From: Ursus arctos
Lineage: Eukaryota; Chordata; Mammalia; Carnivora; Ursidae
Assembly: GCF_023065955.2 (NCBI RefSeq)
Contig: NW_026623019.1
Location: 17,054,350 to 17,118,349, forward strand
Reading direction: 5' to 3'
Length of the DNA: 64,000 nt
Every line of letters starts with the position of its first letter. Within the stretch, counting starts at the first letter, position 1. Position numbers and translations under genes: made by a program. Positions 11,496 to 22,108 of this stretch are shown one piece after another. The notes under the pieces were generated by a model. The model searched no databases. It worked only from the letters and a program-made list of their open reading frames with translations, and was not told the origin of the DNA.

Positions 11496-12279
11496 TTTTT
11501 TTTTTTTCAGTTTTTTTAGAAAATATTTATTTATTCATGAGAGAGAGAGACAGAGGCAAAGGGAGAAGTAGGCTCCCCGAGGAGCAGGGAGCCTGATGCA
11601 GGGCTCCATCCCACCGGGATCACTACTTGAGCCAAAGGCAGACGCTTAACGGACTGAGCCACCTAGGTGCCCTTTTTTTCAGATTTTAAAACTTTTTATT
11701 TGCATATTAAAAATTGTGCATTCCAGTAATTTAAAACCATTTGAACAAAAATATGGCACTGTGATTAAACCCCATGAACCCTGTTTTATAGCCTGTAAGA
11801 CACCTTGGGCCAGCTTGTTTTTATTCTAGATTTCACTGTCATCCCACCCAGCATCTTCCTTCACCAAAATGAAAGTTCTTTTCCTTTCTTGCCAGCCAGC
11901 TGGCAGATAAGAGTGGCAGACCCAGCCTTCGTTGTCAGTAGTTCTCAGTTCTTTGATGTGAAAAGGATGTAGTATAGTCATTTAAACTTGATCTGACCTC
12001 TTTGCATCTTACAAAGTTAGACAGCTAAAAGAAGTAAAATAAGACAGTGCTTGTAAATTTATAGGGCATGTTGGCAGCACATGCCTCATTATGATTCCCT
12101 TGCTTGCTTCTCCTGTTCATTTGTTTCTTTTGAAGGTAGTGTATTTCTGTCTTCTTCGATATTGATGTATTGAATTTCTCAATCTCAGCCATACCGGGTT
12201 TATCAGACATGGTTGCAGAGGAAGCAGAGTGTGGCACACAAGCAAGTGAAGTCTGGTCTGTGTAGTAGCCACGCTGGGT
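11496..12279 (-). pseudogene. TMSB4X: Processed pseudogene of thymosin beta-4
   Basis: Read on the minus strand, an ATG at 12208-12210 starts [13 protein letters not shown], nearly the thymosin beta-4 N-terminus (an actin-sequestering peptide of 44 residues). The body keeps the frame to KKTE, then about 14 nt are missing and the frame shifts. The terminal codons and TAA (12089-12091) remain in the original frame. Upstream is a recognisable 5'UTR and downstream a long 3'UTR ending in the AATAAA-type signal and poly-A (poly-T on +). No introns. The 13-bp duplication ctgttgtcttttt flanks it at 11483-11495 and 12280-12292, so it is an L1-mobilised retrocopy. It is not functional: the frameshift removes the C-terminal half. 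Confidence 0.93.
11511..11672 (-). mobile_element. SINEC inserted at the poly-A junction of the retrocopy
   Basis: Minus-strand SINEC ending 'gccacctaggtgccc' on +. The 10-bp duplication tttttttcag at 11501-11510 and 11673-11682 places it exactly at the 3' end and poly-A boundary of the thymosin retrocopy, which makes it younger than the retrocopy. Confidence 0.93.
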
Positions 12280-13345
12280 CTGTTGTCTTTTTGATAGTGG
12301 CCATCCTAACACATGTTGGCTGATATCTCATCATTGTTTTGATTTGCATTTCCTTTATTAGTGATGTTGGGCATCTTTTCATGTGTCTGTTGACCATCTG
12401 TATGTCTTCTTTGGAAAATGTCCATTTCTTTCTTCTGCCTGTTTTTTAATTGAATTGTTTGTTTTGCTGAGTTGAATGAATTCTGGATATATATTTTGGA
12501 TATTAATCCCTTATCAGATATATTATTTGCATTTATTTTCTCCCATTCAGTTCATTGCCTTTTCATTTGTTGATAGTTTCCCTTGCTGTGCAGAAGAAGC
12601 TTTTTAGTTTGAGGTAGTTCCACTTGTTAATTTTTGCTTTTGCTGCCTTTGCTTTTCATGTCAGATCCAAAAAAATCATTGCCAAGGTTGCTATCAAGGA
12701 GCTTACCTGCCTATGTTTTCTTCTACAGGCTTTATGGCTTTAGGTCTTCCATTCAAGTGTGTAATCCATTTTAAGTTGATTTTGTGTATAAGATAGAGGA
12801 GTCCAGTTTTATTCTTTTGCATGTGGCTGTCCAGTTTCCCCAGCACCATTTGTTGAAGCAACTGTCCTTTCCTTGCTGTATATTCTTGGCTCCTTTGCCA
12901 AAAATTGACCGTTAATGCATAGATTTATTCCTGGCCTCTCATTTCTGTTCCGTTGATTTATGGATCTGTTTTTGTGTTGGTGCCATACTGTTTTAATTAC
13001 CTTGCTTTGTAATAGAGCTTGAAGTTAGGAAGTGGGATGCCTCCAGCTTTGTTCTTCTTTCTCAAGATTGCTTTGGCTATTCGGGGTCATACAAATGTTA
13101 GAATGATTTTTTTTCTACGTGTGTGTAATGTACCACTGGACTTTTGATAGAGATTGCATTGAATCTGAAGATTGCTTTGAGTAGTGTGAACTTTTAACAA
13201 TACTACTTTTTGCAATCCTTAAGTGTGAAATATCTTTCTATCTATTTGTGTCTTCAGTTTCTTTCATCAATGTTTTATAATTTTCAGGGTACAGATTTTT
13301 CACCTCTTTGATGAAATTTATTCGTAGGTGTCCTTTTTGATACAG

Positions 13346-13624
13346 TTGAAAATGGTAAATCTTGAAATCAGGTAATGTGACATCTAAATTGTTTGCTTTT
13401 CCCAAATAGTTTCCACTAGTTCTTCCCCTTTCCCTATAACTTTTAGAATCAGCTTTTTCAGTTCTACAAAAAAATTCTGCTGGGATTTTGATGGTGATTT
13501 TATTGTATTAGCAATTTGGGGAGAATTGACATTTTAACAATATTGAATCAGTCCATCAACATGATACATTTTTTCATTTATTTAGGTGTATTTAAGTTTT
13601 TTCGTAAGTATTTTGTAGTTGAAA
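13346..13624 (-). mobile_element. Older LINE-1 fragment, left part
   Basis: A second antisense L1 begins where the first ends ('gaaatcaggtaatgtgacat', 'ctgggattttgatggtgatttt', 'acaatattgaatc'). The text re-enters an ORF2 segment already covered at 13020-13160, which shows a separate insertion. It is cut by the MaLR element at 13625. Confidence 0.7.
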
Positions 13625-14047
13625 TGTACATGTGTTCAGTGTCCTCTGAAAATCCACATATTGAAACCTTGACCCTAGTACCTCAGAAAATGTCACTGTA
13701 TTTGGAGATAGGGCCTTAAAAAGTGGTTAAATTAATATGAGGCCATTAGAGTGGGTCCTAATGCAGCCTGGCATCTTCATAAGAAGTAGAAATTCAGACA
13801 GAGAAAAAGACACCAGAGATACACATGTACAGAGAAAACACCTTGGCGTGGGAGAGCTTAGAGGAGGAGGGCACAGACAAGAGGTGGACATCTGCAAGCC
13901 TAGAAGAGAGACCTCAGTTAAAACAAATTATGCCAACACCTTGATCTTGGACTTATTATCCTCCCGAACTGTGAGAAAATAAATTTCTGTTGTTTAAGCC
14001 CTCCAGTCTACTAAATTTTGTTATGGCAGCCCTTGCAAACTAATACA
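13625..14047 (+). mobile_element. MLT1-type MaLR LTR
   Basis: LTR landmarks: 'tattgaaaccttgaccctagtacctcag', 'ggaga tagggcctt', 'gtgggtcctaatgcagcctgg', 'aacaccttgatcttgga', 'gtgagaaaataaatttctgttg', ending 'aaactaataca'. These match the ERVL-MaLR MLT1 group. Non-coding; the ORFs crossing it are incidental. Confidence 0.85.
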
Positions 14048-14780
14048 GCTTTTGGTACTAGAAAGTGAGGCAAGATGATCCTTGTTATGAAATGGGAAAG
14101 AACTTGGCCGAATTGTTTTCTAGTGTGTAACTTGTAAGTGATGAACTTGAATATTTAATTGAGATTTCTAAGCAAACTGTTCAAGACATGGTCTTAGTTT
14201 TTCTTAATTGCTTATAGTAAAATGCAAGAAAAGATACATTTTTAAGAAGGATTTTGTAAGCACATCAGTAACAGAACTTAAGATTGGGCAAATGCTCAGC
14301 CTATCCATATTACAAAAATGGGAAAGTGTGTTACAGAGAGAAAACCAAGGGCATTTGCACAAAACACTTGATAAAGGGCTTAAGGGTGTGATTCATGGGT
14401 CTGTCTAACCCACCATCTCAGCCAAAGATGGGAATAGAGATGGGGCTGTACCGGCTGGCTGAAGTACTGCCAGCTTAGACTAAAGAGGGCAGAGTCTCAG
14501 AACAAAATGAAGAAAATCCCTTAAACTTCTGAGATACTACAGGGTAGGACACTAGAGCCATCCAGCTGGGAACGTGCTTTATTCCTCAGAAGGGAAAAGA
14601 ATAATCCTGAAGGCTATTCTGAGATCCACAGAGGTGCCACTACCAACATGGGCTCAGAAGGTATAGGTTTGGGAGCTAAAGTTGCCCCCTGGATTTCCGA
14701 CAATGGTGCTGCTTTCTCAGGTTCAGTGGGTCAGTCTGCTACTTAATGGCAGGAGTGTAGTCTTACCTTATTAGGTGTGA
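14048..14780 (+). mobile_element. MaLR internal sequence next to the LTR
   Basis: It directly follows the LTR with 'gcttttggtactagaaagtg', the usual start of MaLR internal regions, and continues as GC-richer diverged sequence. I found no second LTR downstream, so only the 5' half of the element is kept. No retroviral gene is recognisable. Confidence 0.6.
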
Positions 14781-15470
14781 TAATAGTTATTGATTTTTCC
14801 TACATGTTATTTCCCAGGTTGAGGGAGGTGCTCTTTTATTCCTAGTTAGCTGATAGTTTTATTTGTGTCAGGAATATTTGTAGCACTTTATGTAATGCTT
14901 TTGCTACATCTCTTGTAATCATACAGTTTTCTTCTTTATTCTTGTAATATGAATTACATTGATTCTTGAATGTTAAACTAGCCTTGCATTCCTAATATAG
15001 ACCTCCTTTATTCATGATATATTATCCTTTTAATACATTGTTGGATTTATTTGCTAATTTTTTGTTGAGGATTTTTGTATTTATGTTCATACAGGATCCT
15101 GGTTTATACTTGTTATGTGTTTGCATATGATATCAGAGAAAGTCCAGGTTTGTAAAATGAATTGGAAAAGGTTTCCCTCTTCTCTTATTTTATGAGATTT
15201 TTTTGTAAAGAGTAGATACTATTTCTGTCTTAAGTACCAGTGAAGCCATCTATGCTGAGAATTTCTTTGAGAGATTTTCAAATTGTTTCATTTTTACAGG
15301 ACTGTTTACAGTATCAGTTTATTCTTGCACAAGCTTTATAAGACTTTGTCTGTTAAGGAATTTGTTCGTTTCATCCAAGGTGCTGAATATGTGGAAGTAA
15401 GGTTGTTCCTAATTAGTCCTTATCCTTTAAATGACTTTAGGATCCATGAAGATAACTGATTCATTTGTTA
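14781..15470 (-). mobile_element. Older LINE-1 fragment, right part (RT region)
   Basis: Antisense ORF2 reverse-transcriptase region: 'gttgaggatttttgtatttatgttcat', 'aaggtttccctcttctctta', 'tctttgagagattttcaaattg' in parts. It continues the L1 that stops at 13624. The MaLR lies between. Confidence 0.7.
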
Positions 15471-15769
15471 TCTAGCGCTTTTCAGATTCAGAATTTCTTT
15501 TTGAGTTCTTAAAATTTGATGTTTTCTCTGTTTTGACATCATTGTTGGGGTTTCCTTTAGCTGTTTCTCCATAGTCCTTTTCAGCTTTCTGAGCATATTT
15601 AAGGCATTAAAAAAAAAAAAATCCTTTTTTAGTAAGTCCAGTGCCTTACTTCCTCTGCAACTGTGTCTGCTAATTTTGTCTGTGTATGGGCCATTCTCTC
15701 TTGTTTCTTTGCATAGATTGTCCTGTTTAGTAATCAAAGGAATTATGAGAAAACTAGACATGTATGTTC
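15471..15769. other. Repeat-like intronic stretch
   Basis: The pattern 'agtaagtccagtgcctta ... gggccattctctcttgtttctttgcat' occurs in a common mammalian repeat, but I could not assign the family. Confidence 0.35.
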
Positions 15770-15996
15770 ATTAACATAGATGCAAAAGTCCTTAACAAAT
15801 ACTGCAACCAAATAGTATGATATATAAAAAGGATAATATACTATAACCAAATGTATTTACCTTATGAAAGCAAAAATGGTTCACCAGTCAAGGCTATTAA
15901 TCATATTCATGGAATGAAAGAGAAAAAGTATATTATCATTTCTGTGGAAGAGGAAAAAGTATTGACAAAACCCAACAATTATTGATGATAAAAACT

Positions 15997-16202
15997 TTTT
16001 TAAAAAATTATTTTTTTGAGAGAGAGCGAGCAAGCAAGAGAGAGCACAAGCAGGGGGAGGGGCAGAGGGAGAGAGAAGTACACTCTCTGCTGAGCAGGGA
16101 GCCGGATTGGGAGCTCTTTTGGGGGCTCGATCGCAGGACCCTAGGATCACAACCTGAGCTGAAGGCAGACACTTAATCCACTGAGCCACCCAGGCGCCCT
16201 AG
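15997..16202 (-). mobile_element. SINEC (CAN-SINE)
   Basis: Minus-strand SINEC, ending 'gagccacccaggcgccct' on +. The 11-bp duplication tgataaaaact is at 15986-15996 and 16203-16213 inside the sense L1. Confidence 0.95.
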
Positions 16203-16858
16203 TGATAAAAACTGTTAACAAACGAGGAATAGAAGAGTTTCTTCAGCCTGGTAAGGGACATCTAGTAAAAACCTATAGCTAGTATTGTACTTAATTTGAA
16301 AAAGACTGAATGCTTTCCTTGTAAGATCCGGAATAGTTCAAGAATGCCTTTTCTCACCACTTGTATTCAAGTTGATAGTGAATGTTCTAGCTTCTGCAAA
16401 TAAATCAAGAAAAAGAAAGAAGAAGTAAAACTATCTTTATTTGCAGGTGAAATGATCATCAGCAGAAAGTCCTAAGGGATGTAGAAAAATGTCACTAGTA
16501 ATAGTAAGCAAGTTTGCAAGATACATTATCATAATGTAAATAATTGTTTCTAAAAATGGAGAGAACTGTTCCATTCATAACATTAAAAAGGGCTAAATAC
16601 TTAAGAAAAAATTAATAAAGAAGTACAAGACCTGTAAACCTTAAACTGCAAAACTTTTCTGAAAAAAAAAAGAAAACCTAAACAGTGGAAGGATATGCAT
16701 AGTTGAGGATTGGAGGCCTGACCTCGTTGAGTTGGCAATCTTCTCCAAATTCTGTAGATTTCTCACAACTTCAGTCAATACAGATTTCTTTTCTGGAAAT
16801 TAACAAACTATAAAGTATGTACAGTAATACAAAGGACACATATTAGCCAAAACAATTT

Positions 16859-17292
16859 ATTATTTTTAATGTTAATTCCAGTATAGTTAACAATGTTACA
16901 TTCATTTCAGATGTACAATATAGTGATTCAGCACTTCCCTATATTACTCTGTGTTCTTCAAGATAAGTTACTCTTAACCCCCTTCATCTATTTCACCCAC
17001 CCCTCCCTCCCCCATTAACCATCTGTTTTTTATCTGTAGGTAAGAGTCTGTGTTTTGATTTGTCTCTTCCTTGGTTTGTTTCTTAAATTCCACATGTGAG
17101 TGAAATAATATGGTATTTGTCTTTTTCTGGCTTATTTCACTTAACACTATACTCTCTGGATCCATCCATGTTGTTGCAAATGGCAGGATTTCATTCTTTT
17201 TTATGGTTGAATAATACTGCATTGCATATATATACACCACATCTTCTTTATCCATTCATCTGTCGATGGACACTTAGGTTGCTTCCATAATC
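16859..17292 (-). mobile_element. Young 5'-truncated LINE-1 nested in an older L1
   Basis: Antisense L1 3' end (434 bp): 3'UTR at the left ('tagttaacaatgttacattc'), ORF2 tail at the right ('ccatccatgttgttgcaaatgg'). A 16-bp duplication, ttagccaaaacaattt and ttagccaaaacgattt, at 16843-16858 and 17293-17308 marks the insertion. Confidence 0.92.
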
Positions 17293-17856
17293 TTAGCCAA
17301 AACGATTTTGGATAAGAATAATGTTAGAGGTTTTCTAATACTTGATTTCAAGGTTTATTTCATGGCTACTTTACTAAAGAAAGTGGTTTTGTTTGGTATG
17401 AGAACAGACCCACAGATCAATGAAGTAGAATAAGCCTGGATATAAATGTACAATATAATACATGGTTAATATATATTTGATTTTATACAAAGATGCCAAC
17501 CCAAATAAGTGGGGGAAATGTGATAGTTCTTTCAATAAATGATTTTGAAATAGCTAGATTTCCAAGTGGGAAAAAAATAACACATGGAATTTAACTTGAA
17601 ATGGAACACAAACATGAATGTCAATGTCCCAAAAGTATAGTTTCTTTAACAAAAAATATAAGAGAAAATCTTTAAGTGCTTGTGGTAGGTAAAGATGTTT
17701 TTGGGATAAAGAAGCACAAATAAGAAAAATAAATTGATGAAAATGAAAATTTTCTACTTTTTGAAGGACAGTGGTTAAAAATGAAAAAGGCAAGCCATCC
17801 AACTGTGAAAAATATTTGCAATACATAGTATACAGAATAGTTTATCCAAAATATAT

Positions 17857-17958
17857 AAGGAGAGCAATAGCCCAATAAAACATGAGCAGACATGTGAAAA
17901 GGTGTTTAAGGAGAGCAATAGCCCAATAAAACATGAGCAGACATGTGAAAAGGTGTTT
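17857..17958 (+). repeat. Perfect 51-bp tandem duplication
   Basis: Two identical 51-bp units, 17857-17907 and 17908-17958, beginning 'aaggagagcaatagcccaat' and ending 'gaaaaggtgttt'. They sit in decayed L1 sequence, so the duplication is recent or an assembly effect. Confidence 0.97.
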
Positions 17959-18000
17959 AATTTTATTACTCATCAGGAAAATGCAAAGCAGAACCATTCT

Positions 18001-19439
18001 ATCATTAATGTAGATGTAAAAAATTTCAGAACATTAAGAATTGAAATTAGGACAGCATAGTTCTTTTGGGGGGTTTGCCTAATGATTGTGAGGAACACGA
18101 TGGAGGCCTCTGCATTGATAGTAATGTTCTGTTCCTGGATCTGAATTTCGGGTGCCTGGTTGTTTTCTTTATGACAACTTAGTGAACCTTATACTTAGTT
18201 TGTACTCCTATGTAAAGTGTTTTCCCAAAACATTTTATGCTCAGTAAAAATGCCTTCCCAAAAACAAATAGGATTTGGAGAAGGACAAACCCAACCCACG
18301 AACCTGTGATAGGACATGTAACTGTAACGCATTTGTGAAATTCTATTTAAAGCTAAGGTGAAATTGCCAGGAAGATTGCCAAAATTTAAAATGTCTGAAA
18401 ACACTAAGCATTTATGAGGCTATGCAGCCGTGCAAACTCTTATCTGTTGATGTTAGTTTAATGTTGCAACTACTTGTGAAAACAGTTTGATACTACTTAG
18501 TAAGGTAAATATACGCAATTCTACTCTTTGATAAATACACCTTAGATAATCTTACATGTGAGCACCTGGAGACATGTTCAGGGGTGCTTATGGTGGCACT
18601 ATGAATAAAAGCAAAAAATCTGTAAACAATACAAATATTCATCAACAGTGTAGTGGACAAATAAGTAGTGGTTTATTCATCAAATATGCAATATAGTCAG
18701 GCGGTGAGAATGAGTTGAACAATCAATATGGATAAAATTTAAACATTGTTTTGTAGAAGAATGTCATAGGAAAATGTCTAATACTCCCTTTTTGTACAGT
18801 GTAGAAAGAAGCAGAGGATAAACCATGTCAAAGAATCATTCATAGGAGGTAAAAAAGTAAATTAAAGTGAAATCATGATCAGTCATAGGGAATATAATCA
18901 AGGAGGATCACATGAGATGCTTCTAGGTAGGGATATAGTACTGCTTGGTTTTTTGGCCTGAGTAGAAGATTCAGGTATGTCTTTTCTTACTATTTCAAAT
19001 TGCATTATATGTTTTTATGTGCTATATTTCTCAAAGCAGTAAAAAAGTCAATTTAATGAAATAGTTTTCAAAAAATGAAAAGTGAAATTGCAAACTTCCC
19101 AACTCCGTAGGTTTTAAATATTGGGACTGGTTATTTCCTGTGGATGTCCTGAGATGGTTTTCTTACTTAGTGAGACATTGAGTTAACACGTATCTAAGAT
19201 CTTTTCCTACTCAAAGCCTGTCAACAAGAAAATTAATATAACAGTTTTATGATTTTTATTTAGCCTTGAAATTGTAAAACCACTTCTTTAAGTCTGTGTT
19301 TTATAATTTACTTTCCTAATTCAGACTGGATTTTTTTTTCTTCATTCAAAGTGAGATTTTTTTTGTTTTTGTCAACATTGTCTTAGGACTTTGAATAAAA
19401 ATCTTTGTGCTAATTAACACCGAATTACTTTTCTTCCAG
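18001..19439. other. Intronic stretch before exon 2, partly old L1
   Basis: 18470-18970 looks like the 3' end of an old L1/HAL1 in sense ('ggcactatgaataaaagc', 'tatggataaaatttaaacatt'). 18010-18460 and 19000-19439 hold nothing I recognise apart from the polypyrimidine tract of exon 2. Confidence 0.45.
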
Positions 19440-19521
19440 ATTCAAAGGTCCACTTCTTTGGGAACATCACAGATTTCACAGAAAGTGCTTCCTTTCTTGG
19501 AACTTCCATGTGTTGATGATG
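19440..19521 (+). CDS. VPS13A: VPS13A window exon 2 (FFAT linker, first part)
   Basis: The acceptor is 'ttttcttccag' and the donor 'gtaaaa'. The 82 bp encode IQRSTSLGTSQISQKVLPFL and on to the first acidic residues (VDD plus the first base of a third Asp), ending in phase 1. It is Ser/Thr-rich and probably unstructured, and it supplies the acidic lead-in that FFAT motifs need. From memory the human protein has a slightly longer acidic stretch here (SEDD rather than DDD), which would be a one-residue difference. That comparison needs an alignment. Confidence 0.93.
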
Positions 19522-20468
19522 GTAAAATGAAACTGGTTTAGGAAGTTTTCCTTATTAAAATGTATTATGAATATGATTTTCATTTTGAGACTATACAAAA
19601 AATTGCAGGCAATAGCTGATACGTATATGTTTTCCAGAAAATTTCACTAAAATTCCTTTAAGATAATAGAACTTGAATGTTTCTTAAAGTTCCTTTTGCA
19701 GCAGGAATTTTTGGTAAATAAAAGTTAAACTCATAATCTCACAAAATCCACTAGTAAGTTAATCATCTTTATCCTCCTTTGAGCTAGGAGCCCCTATAAA
19801 ACTGTATTGATACATAATTTATAATGTTACTTAGTTATTTGGAGAATCTTATAGTAAAATTTTAGTTTTATTTTTATATTTTCCTTTTTTACTATTAAAT
19901 GAAAAAATCAAGCCTTAATACCTACATTCACACATGAAAACTGGTAAATGTTTTGACATTAGATATCTGCTTTTTCTTGGCCACATTGGAAAGAAAAGTA
20001 AATGTATTTCTCTATTTTTAAGGCTTTAAAAATTGCTAAATGTTAAGTAACTGCAGTTACCATGCCAATCTTAGGTTTTCTAGAGAATGTTTTTCTTTCT
20101 GTGTGGTTAAGGGGCGGGGAGGAGATGTTTGTGAGATCATCTACCCTAAATTCAGGTTTTGGTTGTTAGGGATATACTTCAGATGGTTTTAGTTTCCTTT
20201 AAATCTTCTTTTAATGGTTTGGAGTTGTTTTTGATAGCAAATTCTGGAAATTATATGTGTGTGTATACACACACACAGACACACATACACACACACGAAA
20301 GACATAGTGATTGATCTCAGTTTCTTCATCCGAACCTCAGGGCCTGCTTTGTGCTTTTGATAGTACAGATTTTGTAGCTCTGTCCTATTTTTGTTACCCA
20401 GGTAGAGCATCATATTAGTGTGTTCCTTTGAAAATTCGTGTTGCATGTAATCGTTGGCACTGGCTATA
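19522..20468. other. Intronic, unique-looking
   Basis: No repeat or exon seen except a short TG/CA-rich stretch at 20253-20297. Confidence 0.45.
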
Positions 20469-20483
20469 AAAATTTTCTTTTGC

Positions 20484-20670
20484 GGGGTGCCTCAGACAGT
20501 TGAGCATCCAACTTTGATTTCAGCTCAAATCATGACCTCAGGGTCATGAGATCAAGCCCTGCATTTGGGGGAGCCCAACATGGAGCCTACTTAAAATTCT
20601 CTCCCTCTGCCCCTTTCCCATCCCCTGCTGGTGTATGCACATTCTCTCTCTTGCTCTCAAAAATAAAAAT
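20484..20670 (+). mobile_element. SINEC, diverged
   Basis: The head is damaged ('ggggtgcctcagacagttgagc'). The duplication aaaattttcttttgc and aaaatttttgtttgc (20469-20483, 20671-20685) has one mismatch, consistent with an older insertion. Confidence 0.92.
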
Positions 20671-20865
20671 AAAATTTTTGTTTGCAGTTATTAGACTAAT
20701 GACTTTAAAAGGTGATGTTCATTAGTCTAAAGATGAACTTTTATGTATTTTTTGTCATCAAAAATGTTACTTTTGGGCATAATCTCTATTTTCTATTTTC
20801 TCATCTTTTTAATTCAGATTTTGAAATATTTAGACCATTAATGTATTAATATTCATATTTATTTC

Positions 20866-21064
20866 TTGGGGCGCCTGGGTGGCACAGCGGTTAAGCGTCT
20901 GCCTTCAGCTCAGGGCGTGATCCCAGCGTTGTGGGATCGAGCCCCACATCGGGCTCCTCCGCTATGAGCCTGCTTCTTCCTCTCCCACTCCCCCTGCTTG
21001 TGTTCCCTCTCTCGCTGGCTGTCTCTCTCTCTGTCGAATAAATAAATAAAATCTTTAAAAAAAA
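20866..21064 (+). mobile_element. Young SINEC just upstream of the FFAT exon
   Basis: It starts 'tggggcgcctgggtggcaca', the 'cacagcggttaagcgtctgcc' subfamily, and ends in (AATA)n and poly-A. The 15-bp duplication attcatatttatttc is exact (20851-20865, 21065-21079). Its downstream edge is 70 bp from the acceptor of exon 3. Confidence 0.97.
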
Positions 21065-21148
21065 ATTCATATTTATTTCAGAAAAATTATAATGTTATTA
21101 AATCAGTCATTTTGATTATTGACTTAAACAGTGTTCTGTACTATTTAG

Positions 21149-21303
21149 ATTCAGAGGAAGAATTTTTTGATGCACCATGTAGTCCCTTGGACGAACCTCT
21201 TCAATCTCCCACTGAAGTTCAAAGTTATCAGCAGAAAAAGTTTCAAAAGCTGGATTGTTCAAAAAATATGATTCAGTATAAAATAAGATTTGAAGTGCCA
21301 GAG
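21149..21303 (+). CDS. VPS13A: VPS13A window exon 3 (FFAT-motif exon)
   Basis: The acceptor is 'ttctgtactatttag' and the donor 'gtatgt'. The 155 bp complete the split Asp and add 51 codons, starting SEEEFFDAPCSPLDEP and ending RFEVPE in phase 0. It carries the VAP-binding FFAT core with an acidic N-terminal flank, then returns to beta-groove sequence (YKIRFEVPE). A nearly intact SINEC whose downstream target-site copy ends at 21079 leaves only about 70 bp for the branch point and polypyrimidine tract. Skipping this exon together with exon 2 (82+155=237 nt) would keep the frame. Skipping it alone would not. Confidence 0.96.
21160..21180 (+). other. VPS13A: FFAT motif EFFDAPC (VAPA/VAPB binding)
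   Basis: The seven codons read EFFDAPC and are preceded by DDDSEE. They match the FFAT consensus E-F-F-D-A-x-E at positions 1-5, with Cys at position 7 as in human VPS13A. Family knowledge: this motif binds the MSP domain of the ER proteins VAPA and VAPB and tethers VPS13A to the ER. The acidic flank is intact, so ER tethering is expected to be conserved. Confidence 0.93.
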
Positions 21304-21685
21304 GTATGTACCATGGTAAAATTTAATATGGCTTATTTAAATTGTTAGTCACTGCTGCTATTCAGCGTATTTATATAGTCTCATTACTAACATGTACTCC
21401 TGTTTCATCCAATTTAAGCTGAATCCAGATGTTACTCTGTGATTTTTCCTCCCCTTTCTTTGAAGATTTTCTTAATCAAAAGTTAGTTTAGTCATATATA
21501 GGGTTATTTGATACATATTTATTAAAAAGTTAATTGTACAACATAAATGTGTATGTGTGATATAAAATCTTTCCTACATTTTAAATACTGATCATATGTA
21601 TACCTTATATATCCATTTATAACCACCATCCGCATAAATAATTTTTTATTTTGGTAGTGGTAGTTTCTTTTTTCTTTTTCTCTAG
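21304..21685. other. Intron between exons 3 and 4
   Basis: 382 bp, AT-rich, no repeat recognised. Confidence 0.7.
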
Positions 21686-21842
21686 GTTTTGATTCAGTTT
21701 TATCACCTTGTTGGAGATTGTGAACTACCTGTGGTAGAAGTTGATGTTTTAGGATTGGGCACAGATGTTGAACTTAGAACATTTGATTTGAAAGCAAATG
21801 CCTTTTTGAAAGAGTTCTGCCTAAAATGCCCAGAATACTTTG
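21686..21842 (+). CDS. VPS13A: VPS13A window exon 4
   Basis: The acceptor is 'tttctttttctctag' and the donor 'gtaagc'. The 157 bp give 52 codons, starting VLIQFYHLVGDCELPVVEVD and ending CPEYF, plus one base (phase 1). Alternating hydrophobic and polar residues (VLIQFYHL, PVVEVDVLGLG, VELRTFDLKA) are what a beta-groove module lining a lipid channel should show. The exon follows exon 3 after a 382-bp intron. Confidence 0.95.
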
Positions 21843-22108
21843 GTAAGCATCTCAATTTTTTTAAAGTAATAAACTTTTATTGTTTGACTCCCTACTAGAG
21901 AGTTTAAAATTCTCTAGGCTTTAAATCAGTACATTTATTAAAACATTCTCAAAGAAATATTATATTATGAGTTGGTCTTCAGTTTTTATCTTATACTTGG
22001 AAATCTAGGAAGGTAGATCAAAGACAAAATGAAGATAATTTTTTTCATAAAGGAGAATAAAATAGTCCTGGTTTAATTTTAATTTTAAATCTAAGTACTA
22101 CAGTGCTG

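Larger units (their letters stand above)
10613..13345 (-). mobile_element. LINE-1, 5'-truncated, antisense, split by a retrocopy
   Basis: Long antisense L1: 3'UTR at the left, then ORF2 tail ('agttccattcatgttgtcacaaatggcagg' in parts) through 'ccccagcaccatttgttgaagcaa' to 'cacctctttgatgaaattta'. It is interrupted at 11496-12279 by the thymosin beta-4 retrocopy and resumes exactly at 12293. ORF2 is broken by stops. Confidence 0.88.
15770..18000 (+). mobile_element. LINE-1 (sense), interrupted by a SINE and a younger L1
   Basis: Sense ORF2: 'aaagtccttaacaaatac', 'ttcatggaatgaaagagaaaaag', 'caggtgaaatgatcatcagcag', 'cagacccacagatcaatg', 'aatcatattcatgg'. It is broken at 15997-16202 by SINEC and at 16859-17292 by a minus-strand L1. 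The right part (17858 on) carries a 51-bp tandem duplication. Dead copy. Confidence 0.85.

Noticed and set aside
12025..12312. A functional thymosin-like gene
   Set aside because: An internal deletion shifts the frame after about 23 codons. It has no introns, a poly-A remnant and target-site duplications, so it is a processed pseudogene.
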